Positions 42,947 through 52,903 of a stretch of 64,000 nt of DNA are shown in pieces (positions within the stretch are counted from its first letter, which is position 1; each line of letters starts with the position of its first letter). Location: positions 102,367 to 166,366 of the forward strand of contig JAUIRK010000705.1 in assembly GCA_030549495.1 (NCBI GenBank), read 5' to 3'. The position numbers and the translations under genes were made by a program. The stretch comes from Nectonema munidae (taxonomy: Eukaryota > Nematomorpha > Nectonematoida > Nectonematidae). The notes beneath the pieces were generated by a model that was not told where the DNA came from, did no database searches, and saw only the letters and a program-made list of their open reading frames with translations.

Positions 42947-44125
42947 ATGAAGTTAATCGCTTCTGCAATACTTTTTCGACATTGCATTTTGTTGTCATAT
43001 TTTCTTTGCTTCCGAATAATAAACACATATTATGACAATGAAGACTACGATACGATTATTCGATTCTTTCAAATACCAAAATTCATATATAATCATTCCT
43101 CTTCATCTGCAATTTTCATGAAAAATCTATACGAATTAAAGTACAGCCATTCATCAAATTATTCAAAGTCATTCAAATTTTGGCGTTTAAAAAATTTTGA
43201 GTTTGACATTTTTTTCAACAGTTTTCAAGTTCTTACCTCTTTTCCTGAAAAAGCTCCAAATAATAAGAATTTTTTCAATGTTAAAAATTTTCTTTATTTC
43301 CATGTGTCAACGCCCAAAACGGTTTCAGCCAATGTGATATATCTACGTATTTACAAGTACTCCTTTACCACTCATGATACTTATCGCTCTTTTCCAAGTT
43401 CGCCAAACACTGTAAATGTTACAATATTTCAAATTTTAAACCCTACTTCCAATTTTACATTGCGTCCTATTGACTCGAAAAGTATAGAAGTTTCTTATTC
43501 TGGATGGTTACTTTTTAACATAACTCTAGCTTATTTTGATTGGCTCTTTTATCCTACTTACAACTACGGACTTTTGGTACAAGTGTCCAGCGGTGTGCAT
43601 GAAAACCTATATTCCGAGCAAGCAGAGTTTTGCATTGATTCTTGTATTGACGATGCCTACAAACCCTTCATTGTGCTCTATTTTTATGACTCAAAACAAT
43701 TAAATAAATTTTTAGAGAGAAAGTCCAGGTCAATATTAAATATGAAAAGTACCTCTAATGAATACTTGGAGTCAGATAGACACTCTAAGAACATTCATTG
43801 GAAGAGCTTATCAAATTCGGGGTGTCAACTACGGCATCTCTACGTCAGCTTTTCAGACCTGGGCTGGAATCGATGGATATTAGCTCCTCACGGCTATGAT
43901 GCGTACTTCTGCCTTGGCCATTGTCTACACTTTTTCCCTCAATTGAATCATAGTCACCATGCCATGCTTCAAATACAGGCATCTTGGACAGTGCAAGACA
44001 TACCATTGGTAGAGTGTTCTCCTATTCAGTATGAATCGCTCTCTGTTTTGTACTACGATGACTATAGCAATGTCATACTTAGGAACTTTCCCAACATGAT
44101 TGTCACATCCTGTGGCTGCATTTAA
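42947..44125 (+). CDS. BMP-family (BMP5-8/gbb-like) secreted ligand precursor lacking the dimer cysteine
   Basis: A secreted TGF-beta superfamily signal, 392 residues in one exon. The N-terminal hydrophobic stretch (about 4-24) fits a signal peptide. The prodomain (to 261) keeps family landmarks: NVIYLRIYKYSF (129-140), SYSGWLLFNITLAYFDWLF (183-201), NYGLLVQV (206-213), and KPFIVLYFYD before the cleavage site. RKSR (258-261) is a furin site that would release a 131-residue mature domain. The mature domain has CQLRHLYVSFSDLGWNRWIL and SVLYYDDYSNVILRNFPNMI and ends CGCI, closest by eye to BMP5-8. Of the seven knot cysteines, six are present (293, 322, 326, 357, 389, 391); the one used for the inter-chain bond is Glu356. 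The prodomain carries an extra pair, Cys229 and Cys233. The frame is intact, so this is a gene rather than a relic. Confidence 0.93.
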   Translation: MKLIASAILFRHCILLSYFLCFRIINTYYDNEDYDTIIRFFQIPKFIYNHSSSSAIFMKNLYELKYSHSSNYSKSFKFWRLKNFEFDIFFNSFQVLTSFPEKAPNNKNFFNVKNFLYFHVSTPKTVSANVIYLRIYKYSFTTHDTYRSFPSSPNTVNVTIFQILNPTSNFTLRPIDSKSIEVSYSGWLLFNITLAYFDWLFYPTYNYGLLVQVSSGVHENLYSEQAEFCIDSCIDDAYKPFIVLYFYDSKQLNKFLERKSRSILNMKSTSNEYLESDRHSKNIHWKSLSNSGCQLRHLYVSFSDLGWNRWILAPHGYDAYFCLGHCLHFFPQLNHSHHAMLQIQASWTVQDIPLVECSPIQYESLSVLYYDDYSNVILRNFPNMIVTSCGCI

Positions 44126-44824
44126 TTTTTTAAGGTGATATTTATTTTTTTACTTCGCTTTTATTCCATCACATTTTAATTTATTTTTAATCAAATTTGT
44201 TTAAGGTTTCGTACCCTTATTTTTTTATCAATAATTGCAATAAATTTATTATTTTTAAGTCTTTTTTGCAAAACATGGATGCAGAAAATAGATAATTTGA
44301 TTGACTAATCTTATTTTGAAGTTTTATACGTCGTTAAAGCTTATCTTTATGACCTTTTTATTATAAGTCCATATTTTTCAACAAAATTTTAATATCATTA
44401 GATACCTTATAATATAACTTAGTATTTAAATGTACATAATTTCAATAAACATGGGGACTTGGTAGCAAATGTCATAATATCAATTGTTAATAAAATTGTC
44501 GCCACAAATTTTATTAAAATTTTTTTTACAAATCGTCAATATTTCATTTATGGACATAGATTTTGTAATTAGGGTTTGAAAATGTCAATCAAATTTGCTG
44601 TTGACGTCTGAAAGTTGTCTCCAATAACTCATTTAAATATTTAAAAATATATACTTTTTTATACTAAATCGACTATTTTAATTTCATTTAAAGTCTGAAA
44701 ATATCGTAAATTTCTATGATGCCTCAAAATTGCCTTTAAACTTTCATTCAAGGTGAAGATAAATATTTTTTATACTAAATCTAACATGCTGGTCAAATTT
44801 CTGAACTAATTAACCCTATTCTTA
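44126..44824. other. 3' flank of the BMP-like gene and array-A relatives
   Basis: 44239-44244 is AATAAA, about 115 bp past the stop codon, a candidate poly(A) signal. 44540-44810 holds plus-strand array-A-related monomers (ATCAAATTTGCTGTTGAC, TATACTAAATCGACTAT, TATACTAAATCTAACATGCT). Confidence 0.65.
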
Positions 44825-44990
44825 AGAGGGCATGAGTAAGGTTGGTTAGGTACTGGGTTTCGATAACTCAAGGTTTTGGGTTCGATCCCGCATCAAGCCT
44901 ACTTTCTCATAGTTCGATACAACCGGCGCAATTGTGCCTTCTCGATGAAAACATCCCACGGTACCTTTACCTTACCTTTTACCTATTCGT
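44825..44990 (+). repeat. tRNA-headed SINE, best preserved copy
   Basis: The head GGGCATGAGTAAGGTTGGTT and a good Pol III B box GGTTCGATCCC (44879-44889) are followed by CATCAAGCCTACTTTCTCAT. The body GGCGCAATTGTGCCTTCTCG then ATGAAAACATCCC comes next, and the copy ends in a pyrimidine-rich ACCTTTACCTTACC tail. Unpaired arms rule out a functional tRNA; the tail and the other copies identify it as a SINE. Confidence 0.8.
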
Positions 44991-45639
44991 GACCGGCTAT
45001 TTTTATTTCTTCAGTGACGGAGTAGAGGAGGGGGGGGGGTTCTTTATTGAGTATTTTTACAAAATTGCCGCGTGAACCCATTTTATAATAATTGACTGTG
45101 AATCCGATCGTATCATTTATTTTTCATAAAATTCAATCCAACCTATCAATCAATGCGAAAAATAAAAATTTCAAAATATAATATAATTCCGCATTATTTA
45201 ATAAATCAAATTTTGATGATTAATTCACCCGAAATATTTTACCTGACATTAAATTAGCTGTCACAGGTGACTTAACGCCAAGCTTCGTTATTTTAAAATA
45301 AACTTATCTATGCACAGCAAATCGAACATATCAATTTATATCCCAAAATATTTGTCACTCTAGATTTAAATTTCGGTTACTGTTTAACTTTAGTTAATTT
45401 GTGGTCAGATATTTTTTTTTTAATCATTTTGAACAACTTTCGTCCCATTTAGCAAATCAACATTTCTCTACTTCATGATGACGGTATTTTTGTCAATATA
45501 TACACAGGTAATAAATACTTGTTAATTCGACATTACGTTAATTTTTATATAATTAAAATGACTTGGGATCATTTTCGATAATTCATTTAGTATATTTTAT
45601 TTAAAATTTGGATAATATTTTTGGATACAATTTTCCAAC
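44991..45639. other. AT-rich stretch, no recognised gene
   Basis: A G-run (about 45030-45039) lies near the SINE. Nothing else was recognised. Confidence 0.4.
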
Positions 45640-46153
45640 CTAAACAGCACATTTTATTGATACTTTCAGAAATTTTACACCCTATTTATGAAAACTGAGT
45701 CGAGAAATGAAATGAGCATGGTCAATTTGGTATAAACAAATTTTATTTTATTTAAAATTTTAATGAAAGTTTTAAGCAATTTTATCTTCAATCAAAATTT
45801 TGATTGCCATTTGCTACAAAATTGTCTTGTTTATTGGAAAAATATCTATATATAAAGGTTATATGTTTCATTATATATATATGATTATAAAATTTCAAGA
45901 GTGTATCTAATGAAAACACTAAGTTATAGTTATAGACATTATAATATAAAATGTTTCTTGAAAAAAGTGTACATTTGATTTTGATTGGCAGTTTTTGACA
46001 TGAGAATACTGTGAAAATGGTATCAAAAGATACAGCTAGCGATTTTAGGAAAAGTCTCATCGTTTCAAGGCATATAATTCAGCCAATTTCGTACAATAGA
46101 AATTTTAGTTGAGGGCTGGGTTCTAAAATTCCTTCCGTCACTGATAGGCTTAA
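45640..46153 (-). repeat. Left end and array-A part of a TTAA/satellite element, inverted
   Basis: On the minus strand, from TTAA (46150-46153) and GCCTATCAGTGACGG it runs through ACGAAATTGGCTGAATTATA and CCTAAAATCGCTAGCTGTAT, matching 12020-12200, into an array-A monomer (ATACCAAATTGACCATGC, TTTCATTTCTCGACTCAG) near 45700. This copy helps define the left end of the family. Confidence 0.75.
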
Positions 46154-46300
46154 GGTGTCAAAATGTCTGAAAGTGCAAACAAACCTGTGGTTGACACCTG
46201 AAAGCGGTTACCAATAACATTATTTCATTTTAAATAAAATATATTTTTTATACTAAATCCGTTATCCTGATTTAATTTCAGGACTCTTTTTCGCAAATAG
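46154..46300 (+). repeat. Array-A monomer, plus orientation
   Basis: It carries ATACTAAATCCGTTATCC and TTTAATTTCAGGACTCTTTT, and abuts the inverted copy at 46153, so two family members face each other here. Confidence 0.65.
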
Positions 46301-47299
46301 CAGTGATTTGATGAAGAGAACTTTAATATTTCTCAATATCGCCTGATAATACCAGAAATTTTACTGATAAATTAGCCTAATGTTACCAAAAACATTCTTT
46401 TCAATAGGAAAGCTCTGAGATAGCGTAATTATTGTGTTAAATAAATATTAAAAAAAAGGTTCTTTAAAAGCGTAATTTTTGTGTTAAAAATCCAAAAAAA
46501 GGTTCTTTGAGCACAGAGAGCGGAAAATATTTTTCTGATGAAAGTAGAGCTATAAAGTTATATAAATTATACAAAAAATAACGTAAAGACTTGTTAAATA
46601 TTTTTTCAGCCCAAATAATGGGGTCCTATTGAGGCACCTGGCTCTGAGCTGTTTCTTTAGATAGTATACGCGATTAATAAACTAATGGAACATTCAAAAT
46701 TTATATTAAAATTTAACAAGAAATCTAGATATATTTTTAATTTTCTTTCATTTTTTGATTCATATCTTTTTGCAAAACTAATCGATCGGCTCAAAAATGG
46801 TTCTCTTCTTCTCCATTTTAATTCTAATCTACCGAGTCATTGTCTGCAACTTTACCACATATTCTCTTGTGTGCAATGATTGTTTTCAATGTCTAGTGAT
46901 ATCGATCACATATTGAAGAAATTCATCACTTCACCACATTTTTTCTTTTCGATCATTCTTCTGTGATGAAGGGCAGAACTCGCCAACGCATCCATTATTC
47001 AAGCCCAATATCTTCATGTTCAGCACACAGCTAAAATGATCATTCTTTAGATTAAGAGACAGACCCATAGCAATTTTAATCGGTGTAGAAAGAAACATTC
47101 AGAAAGTAGATGTGAATTATTTAACGAGATTACAATTGCTATGTATTTCAAGCGTGTTTCATTCTGAATTATCATGGTAACATGATTTTATGGTATATAT
47201 TTATGTAACAAAGCTGGTATTATATCCATAAATTCCAGCACCTTAATTGGGTTTTATTCTATCATATAATTAGCCATTTTTAAAATATAAAATTTTAAA
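46301..47299. other. AT-rich stretch, no recognised gene
   Basis: A 46685-46879 plus-strand frame is AT-driven and matches no family. Nothing else was recognised. Confidence 0.4.
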
Positions 47300-49680
47300 C
47301 ACGCTTTGAATTTTTCTTAGGCCATTATTTTATTGAGGTAGGCATGAATTAGACACTCCCTTAGATAGGTAGATAGGTGAGATGTCAAAGGGCTTTCCGA
47401 GTGAAATAGATAAGCTTGCTTATCTTTGTAAAAGGGTGAAAGATTTAACAGCGATCTTAGGAACGTTGAGGGTGGGTAAGAGCTTTGTGTGAAGAATTGA
47501 TTGGGTGAATGATATTGAGTTAATGTCTAAAAAATTAAAGATTGAGCATAGTTTCACATAAGATATGAATTGAGAGTAGGTTTAAATTTGTAGATTGTTT
47601 TATCTAGATTTATTAAGAGTTTTCTGTGAGATAAGAAGAAAGGATGGTAATGGACCTAGTGTTTTTATGCAGAGAAGGGAGAGAGAAATATGATTGAGAG
47701 GGTCAAAGTGGGACAAAAGCGAATTATGTGAGTTAGAGACTCAATGTTTTAAGACAGAATCTGCAGATAGGATTTTCGCTTAAATGTATACCGAAATAGT
47801 ATTTTTAGAGGGGAGTGGCTTAATTGCCATCTTTTGATTGAAAGAGAATTTTCGCAACTCCAAGAATGTTATGTTTCACGAATGTCAGTGATAGAGGGAA
47901 TAATCAGAGAGAAATAAGCTGTTCAAGGGCTTAGTTTGATTTCCTTATGGCTGAGTGGAAAAAGATATGAATATGGCAAAGGAAACAGCGAAATTATTAG
48001 TGGATTTGGATTCATCGGTAAAGATTCCAAGAGTTGTAGATTCGAGATGATAAGACAGTTGTTCGCGAGTTTTTGATTATTTAGTTGTAGTGAAAAGGGA
48101 AGGCGTTGAGAGGGATAGATTAAGCTACAATGGTTCATATCAGTGTCAACAGAGAAATGTGATAGAACAAATATTTCCGAAATAAGTGAGTGATATTAAT
48201 TATGTTTGGTGATTTCGCGTTAGAGTAGGGAATAGAAGAAAAGAAGGGAGGGTTAAATTATTTATTGGTGAAAAGAAAACGATTTAGTAAAGTTTTTTTA
48301 AATTAAGATTTAGTTTTTTAAGGAAGGTTAGGGTGGTAGGATGTAATAGAAAGACCCCAAAGAAGAATATCATACTGTATAATTAGAAAAGTGATACGTT
48401 AATGAATGAACAGAGAGTGAGACATGGGTAGCCCTCACTTATAATATATGATGCGTTTGATGAGGGGTAAGATTTGAAAGAGCTTCGTATGGATTTATTT
48501 AAATTCCGAGGCCATTTTATATTAGATTGAAATGTAAGACCAAGGTATTTTACAGTTTTGGATTGAAGCAGACAAACAGTGAGAGAAAGGGGGAGAAGTA
48601 AATGCGTGGGGGGAGAAATTTCCAGTGAAGTGGACTAGAGTAGATTTGGAAGTGTTGAAAGTAATTTTGGATGTGCTTGCGAAGTTCCTTAATGACTTAA
48701 ATAAGTGGATAATTCTTGTAGTTTTATTATTGAGTTTTGTTCTTGAAGGAAAATAGCAAATCGTGCGAGAAACATTTAGAGTAGTCTAAATATTACTAAG
48801 AGGATATGAGAGAGAGAGCCTCTTTGTTGTGTAGGGAGAGATAATGATTGAATGACAGTTATAGATTTGTGTTTAAAAATGAGTTTGCGATCATAAAGAT
48901 AGTTATGAATAAAATTTTTCATGTATGAAGAGTATTTTTTACAATACATATTTAAAATAATAGCTGGATACAACTCAGAGTTAAAAGCGTTAAAATTGTC
49001 AAGAAAAAAGGTTAAAACGACGTTGCGATTTGTAAGGTCACAACTATCTATGAGATCATAGTATCAATCGATGTAAGTTGATTAGTTAGAGCGGTCCATT
49101 TCGGTATTTTTATGTGCCAGATAAGCGAACTGTGTTTTATTGGTGAGATTATTTATTTGTATATAAAATATAAAACGGTTTCTAAAGATTTCTTCTAGTA
49201 TTTTGCCAAAGATAATGAGAATCGTAACTGGACTCTAGTTCGAAATTATAGATAAATCTTTGATAGGTATTGGAATAAGAATAAGCCGCCCAATTTTCCA
49301 TATGGAGGGAAAGTAAGAGAAGGGTAGATGAGGAGAAAATTAGTGAGAAAAAGGTGTAATAATTTATATATGTGACGGAGGGGTGGAGGGAGGAGGATGA
49401 TGAGGACGAAGCCGGAGAAGAGTTAGAATTTTGTCCAGCAATGGTACTCGTGATTTCAATTATGAAAATTTGAAATGGGACATTGTTTTAAACTCAGAGA
49501 TGATAGAACTCGAGCAAGTACGAATTGAAGATTGAAGGGAAGTGTCAGAGAAACAGGAGGAAAGATTCTGGAAAGAAATGGTGGATATAAAGAGATTTCA
49601 TTCAAGGGGCATTCTGAATGAATATATAGAAGTATTCAAATATTTATTTGAGTGGAACAATTTTGTGATTATTTTCCATG
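47300..49680 (-). pseudogene. Non-LTR retrotransposon (LINE) reverse-transcriptase relic
   Basis: Minus-strand blocks in RT order: LPSIWKIGRLILIPIP (about 49310-49260); SPVTILIIFGKILEEIFRNR (about 49220-49165), equivalent to the RPIS.L...SKILE motif; NNLTNKTQFAYLAHKNTE; VVLTFFLDNFNAFN (about 49010), where the usual LDF.KAFD catalytic block has lost its second Asp; YLYDRKLIFKHKSITVIQ; QRGSLSHILLVIF (about 48800) in place of the PQGS..GP..F motif; and KTVKYLGLTFQSNIKW (about 48540). The YADD block is not clean. Stops and shifts are frequent. 48500-47300 probably holds the C-terminal part. No endonuclease domain or poly(A) tail was identified, and I cannot assign a clade. Confidence 0.72.
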
Positions 49681-49729
49681 AATTCTTTAAATTTTGCGAC
49701 GTAACTTTAATCTAGGAATTTATTTGGAC

Positions 49730-50440
49730 TTTTAGGAAGTTGAAATACAGAAAAAGAGTTTTGAAATAAACATAGTCGATTTAGTATAAATTTTAAGGAA
49801 ATTTTGTAGAGAATTTAATCCTAAATCAAATTTTTATTGAAGATTTTCAAACAAGTAGTGAATTTTATCAATAAAAATATTGATATAAAAGCGTTATGCT
49901 TTGGATATATTAAGCGTTTTTCTAAAAATGGAAATTTTCAAGAGTCTATCTAATATAGACGCTAAGTAATATACTATCTAAGGATAAAATCAAAATTTTA
50001 CACATACATAGGGTTGTCAATGATTGTTTTAATATAATAAATAATTTTCAAAAGCTGAATTCATAAAAAAAAATTTCTTTTTAAACATAAAACCATATTA
50101 TTATCATTCTAAAAACATCCAGACAGAAATTAAAATTTTGATTGATAATTCTATATGTTCATATACTATTGTTGTGAAAACTGAGTATAGAAATCAAATC
50201 AATTGTTGATTTAGTATAAAAAATATTTTATTTAAATATATGAATATTTTCCGAGATAATTTTTCACCACACATTAGTAATTTGATTAGCACTTTCACAG
50301 ATTTTTTAACATTAATGGCTATATCTGAGTCGAGAAATGAAATCAGCATTGTCGAATTAGTATTAAAAATATTGTATGTGTATGTACATTTTTGGAGATT
50401 ATTATCACTAAATCGGTGAGCTTTAAATCTTTTAAAAAAC
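49730..50440 (-). repeat. Array-A related monomers, minus orientation
   Basis: Complement words such as AGTCGATTTAGTATAAAT (49775), TTGTTGATTTAGTATAAA (50205) and GAGTCGAGAAATGAAATC (50330) are the array-A landmarks. There are at least three diverged units with spacers. Confidence 0.7.
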
Positions 50441-51624
50441 AAGATAAATTTCTTTGCAGCAAACAAAAAAGCCATTTAAGCATTAATGAAAGAGAAAGGG
50501 TTGTAAATCTATCATGAGATCATAGTAATCTTCTAGCCAATCAAGATCACATTTTTGCTTCTCCATAAAAATTGAATAAATATTACTGAGTAAAAAGGTA
50601 ATTCAAATTTTCATTTAATTTTTCATAACATATTTGTTCGAAAATACATTGTTATTTGCCATAAAAATTAAAAGTAGATATCGTTTCAGCTTTAAATAAA
50701 AATATTGAAGCAAAAAATCAACAAACTTAATTCAAACAAGCAGGAACAAATATCAGACTAAAATTTGTAATATTGAATAAAATATTAGATCAATTTTTTT
50801 TATGATAATTAAATTTGTTACATTTTGTACTTCCCTATCATTTTAAATCTCTAAAAGAATTTTGATTGAATTTAACATTTTTTAATTCATATTAGTGCTC
50901 CACCAAATTTAAAACTATATATTTATTGGTTCATGAAGTTCGATTCATTCCTCCTTTAATAGTAACATTGTTACTGTAATTTATCTAAATATTGTATAAT
51001 TTTGCATACATACCTTTCATTATTTTGATTATCTTCATCCAATGGACGCAATTTGGAAAGTATATATCTAATTTTGAAATGTGAAATTTGAATAGTTGAT
51101 TCGAACACCAGACCATCAAGAATTAATATTAGTTTTTAAAAAAACTTACAATGTTTGGATTCGGCAAACCAGTGTTCAATTCCTGATTGTGACCTTTCTA
51201 TCACCTGTCTAGTTATGGTTGAAATTTCTTCCCTTTGATACGATAAGGACAATAAAAAAATAATATTAGAAGCTAGATGTTTCCATTTTTTTTGAAATTA
51301 TAAAATACGTGAATGAAAGGTTGAAATTCTCCTATTTCTCCGAGGATTATGTAGTTAAAGTTTCTAGTAAAATTGAAACAATCTCTGAAGATGAGAACAT
51401 CCCTTAACTTTATTATAAGAGTTTTTACTAATTGCAAAGTTACCAATAGCTATTATCATGAGAAATTTTTCAAACTTTAATCTATCTCGTTTTCTTTTAT
51501 GTACTAATGATGTCTCACTTTTTAATTAATTAATAAAATGCGGTAAAGTCACAGGTATTTGTGTTTCTACAAGTACAGCTCAATTAGAAATGTCTCGTCG
51601 CCAGCACAAAGGGGTGTTATATAT
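50441..51624. other. AT-rich stretch, no recognised gene
   Basis: No family signature on either strand. Confidence 0.4.
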
Positions 51625-52135
51625 GGAAAGGTTTTTTTGGGTAATTTTTGGGGCCAATTTTGGGGAAATTTTGGGGGAAGGGGTCTCTTTTTGTTCATAA
51701 TATATTTTTTTTTTGGGGGGTGTGTGTGGGGAAGAAAGGGGGAGGGGGGTGGTGGTTGTGGGTGTGTGTGGGAGGGGGTGTGTGGGTGTGTGTGGGTTTA
51801 TTATTTATTTTTATTTTTATTGATGTTTATGTTTTTTTTATTTATAAGTTTATTTTTAAAAAAAAATTTAATTAAATTTTCTCAAAAAAAAAAAAATAAA
51901 ATTTTTTTCCCTTTTTTTTTTTTTTTTTTTTTATTTTATTGTAAAGATTTTTTTTTTTTTGGGGATTGGAATTTGTTATAAATAAAATAAAAATATTTTT
52001 TTTTTTTTTTTTGGGGGGGTCCCTTGGGTGTTTGGGGGTTGGGGGGGGGGGGGAAAAGATAAAGAAATTATATGTTTTTTTTTTTGTTGGGGTTGGTTGT
52101 TGGGGGGGGGGGTGTTTTTTTTAGTTTGTTTTTGC
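51625..52135. repeat. G/T-run low-complexity block, nearly free of C
   Basis: Long runs of T, G and A with very few C on the plus strand. 51716-51800 is a G/T tract (GTGTGTGGG-type words) without a single C, and runs of up to 20 or more T follow at 51911-51932. Several G-runs could form G-quadruplexes. The abrupt change from the neighbours and the homopolymer style also fit a poorly resolved consensus. Open frames through it are meaningless. Confidence 0.85.
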
Positions 52136-52903
52136 AATTTATTTTAAATATTTAGTATTCTGTTTACATTGGAGATATTTCATGTAAACTTGTCTTAACA
52201 AGTCTCACAATATTTTAATAACTTTAGTTTTTCTTATATTTTCATAATGCATCTAACAGTTCTATTTCATTCATATTATTGTGCAAATTAAGGTCATTAT
52301 TTTTTATATTCATCGTAATAAATTAGTCAGCTCCATTGAATTTTTCATTAATTGGACTTTAACTTTGTCTATTTCATTAAATAATATTACCAATAATTTT
52401 GATAAAAATATTCTGGAAATGCACTCTGAGGGGCCTTAAAAATGCCCTACGCTACGCTTGATATATTTCTCCGTATGCCATAACCACATATAACCTTCTT
52501 GCCCATTTGTGTAACTTGACAGCCCTGTTAATATATATTTTTAATATATTTCTTTTTATTATAACATATTTTTGATTTTTATAACAGAGAAAATTTTTAT
52601 TATATAATTAAATTAGGATTCGGTAGAACTTAAATGGTTTTTCTATTGTCATAAAATATATAGAAAGATAATAGTTTTTTCACAAGGAAAAAACAGAAAA
52701 TTTTACACTTATTTAACAAAAAGCAAAATATAGTTTTTAAAAAAATTTTAAAATATTTAATTAGTTGTGATTTATCAACAATTTTAAATGTCGAAAAATT
52801 GTTCATTTTTTGTTAATTGAAATCTTTGTAATTTTATTAAATATTAATTTTTAAATTATAAATTAGATAATATATTTATTAATTAGAAGTATATCAATTT
52901 AAT
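52136..52903. other. Region upstream of MARCHF6 exon 1
   Basis: No gene seen; presumably promoter and 5' UTR of the ligase gene. No decisive promoter motif. Confidence 0.4.

Noticed and set aside
44828-44895. Possible functional tRNA gene with a good B box
   Set aside because: No cloverleaf arms pair convincingly, and the same head and body recur elsewhere as a SINE.
51559-51981. 140-residue Gly/Phe-rich frame
   Set aside because: It lies in the homopolymeric G/T block; composition alone explains it.
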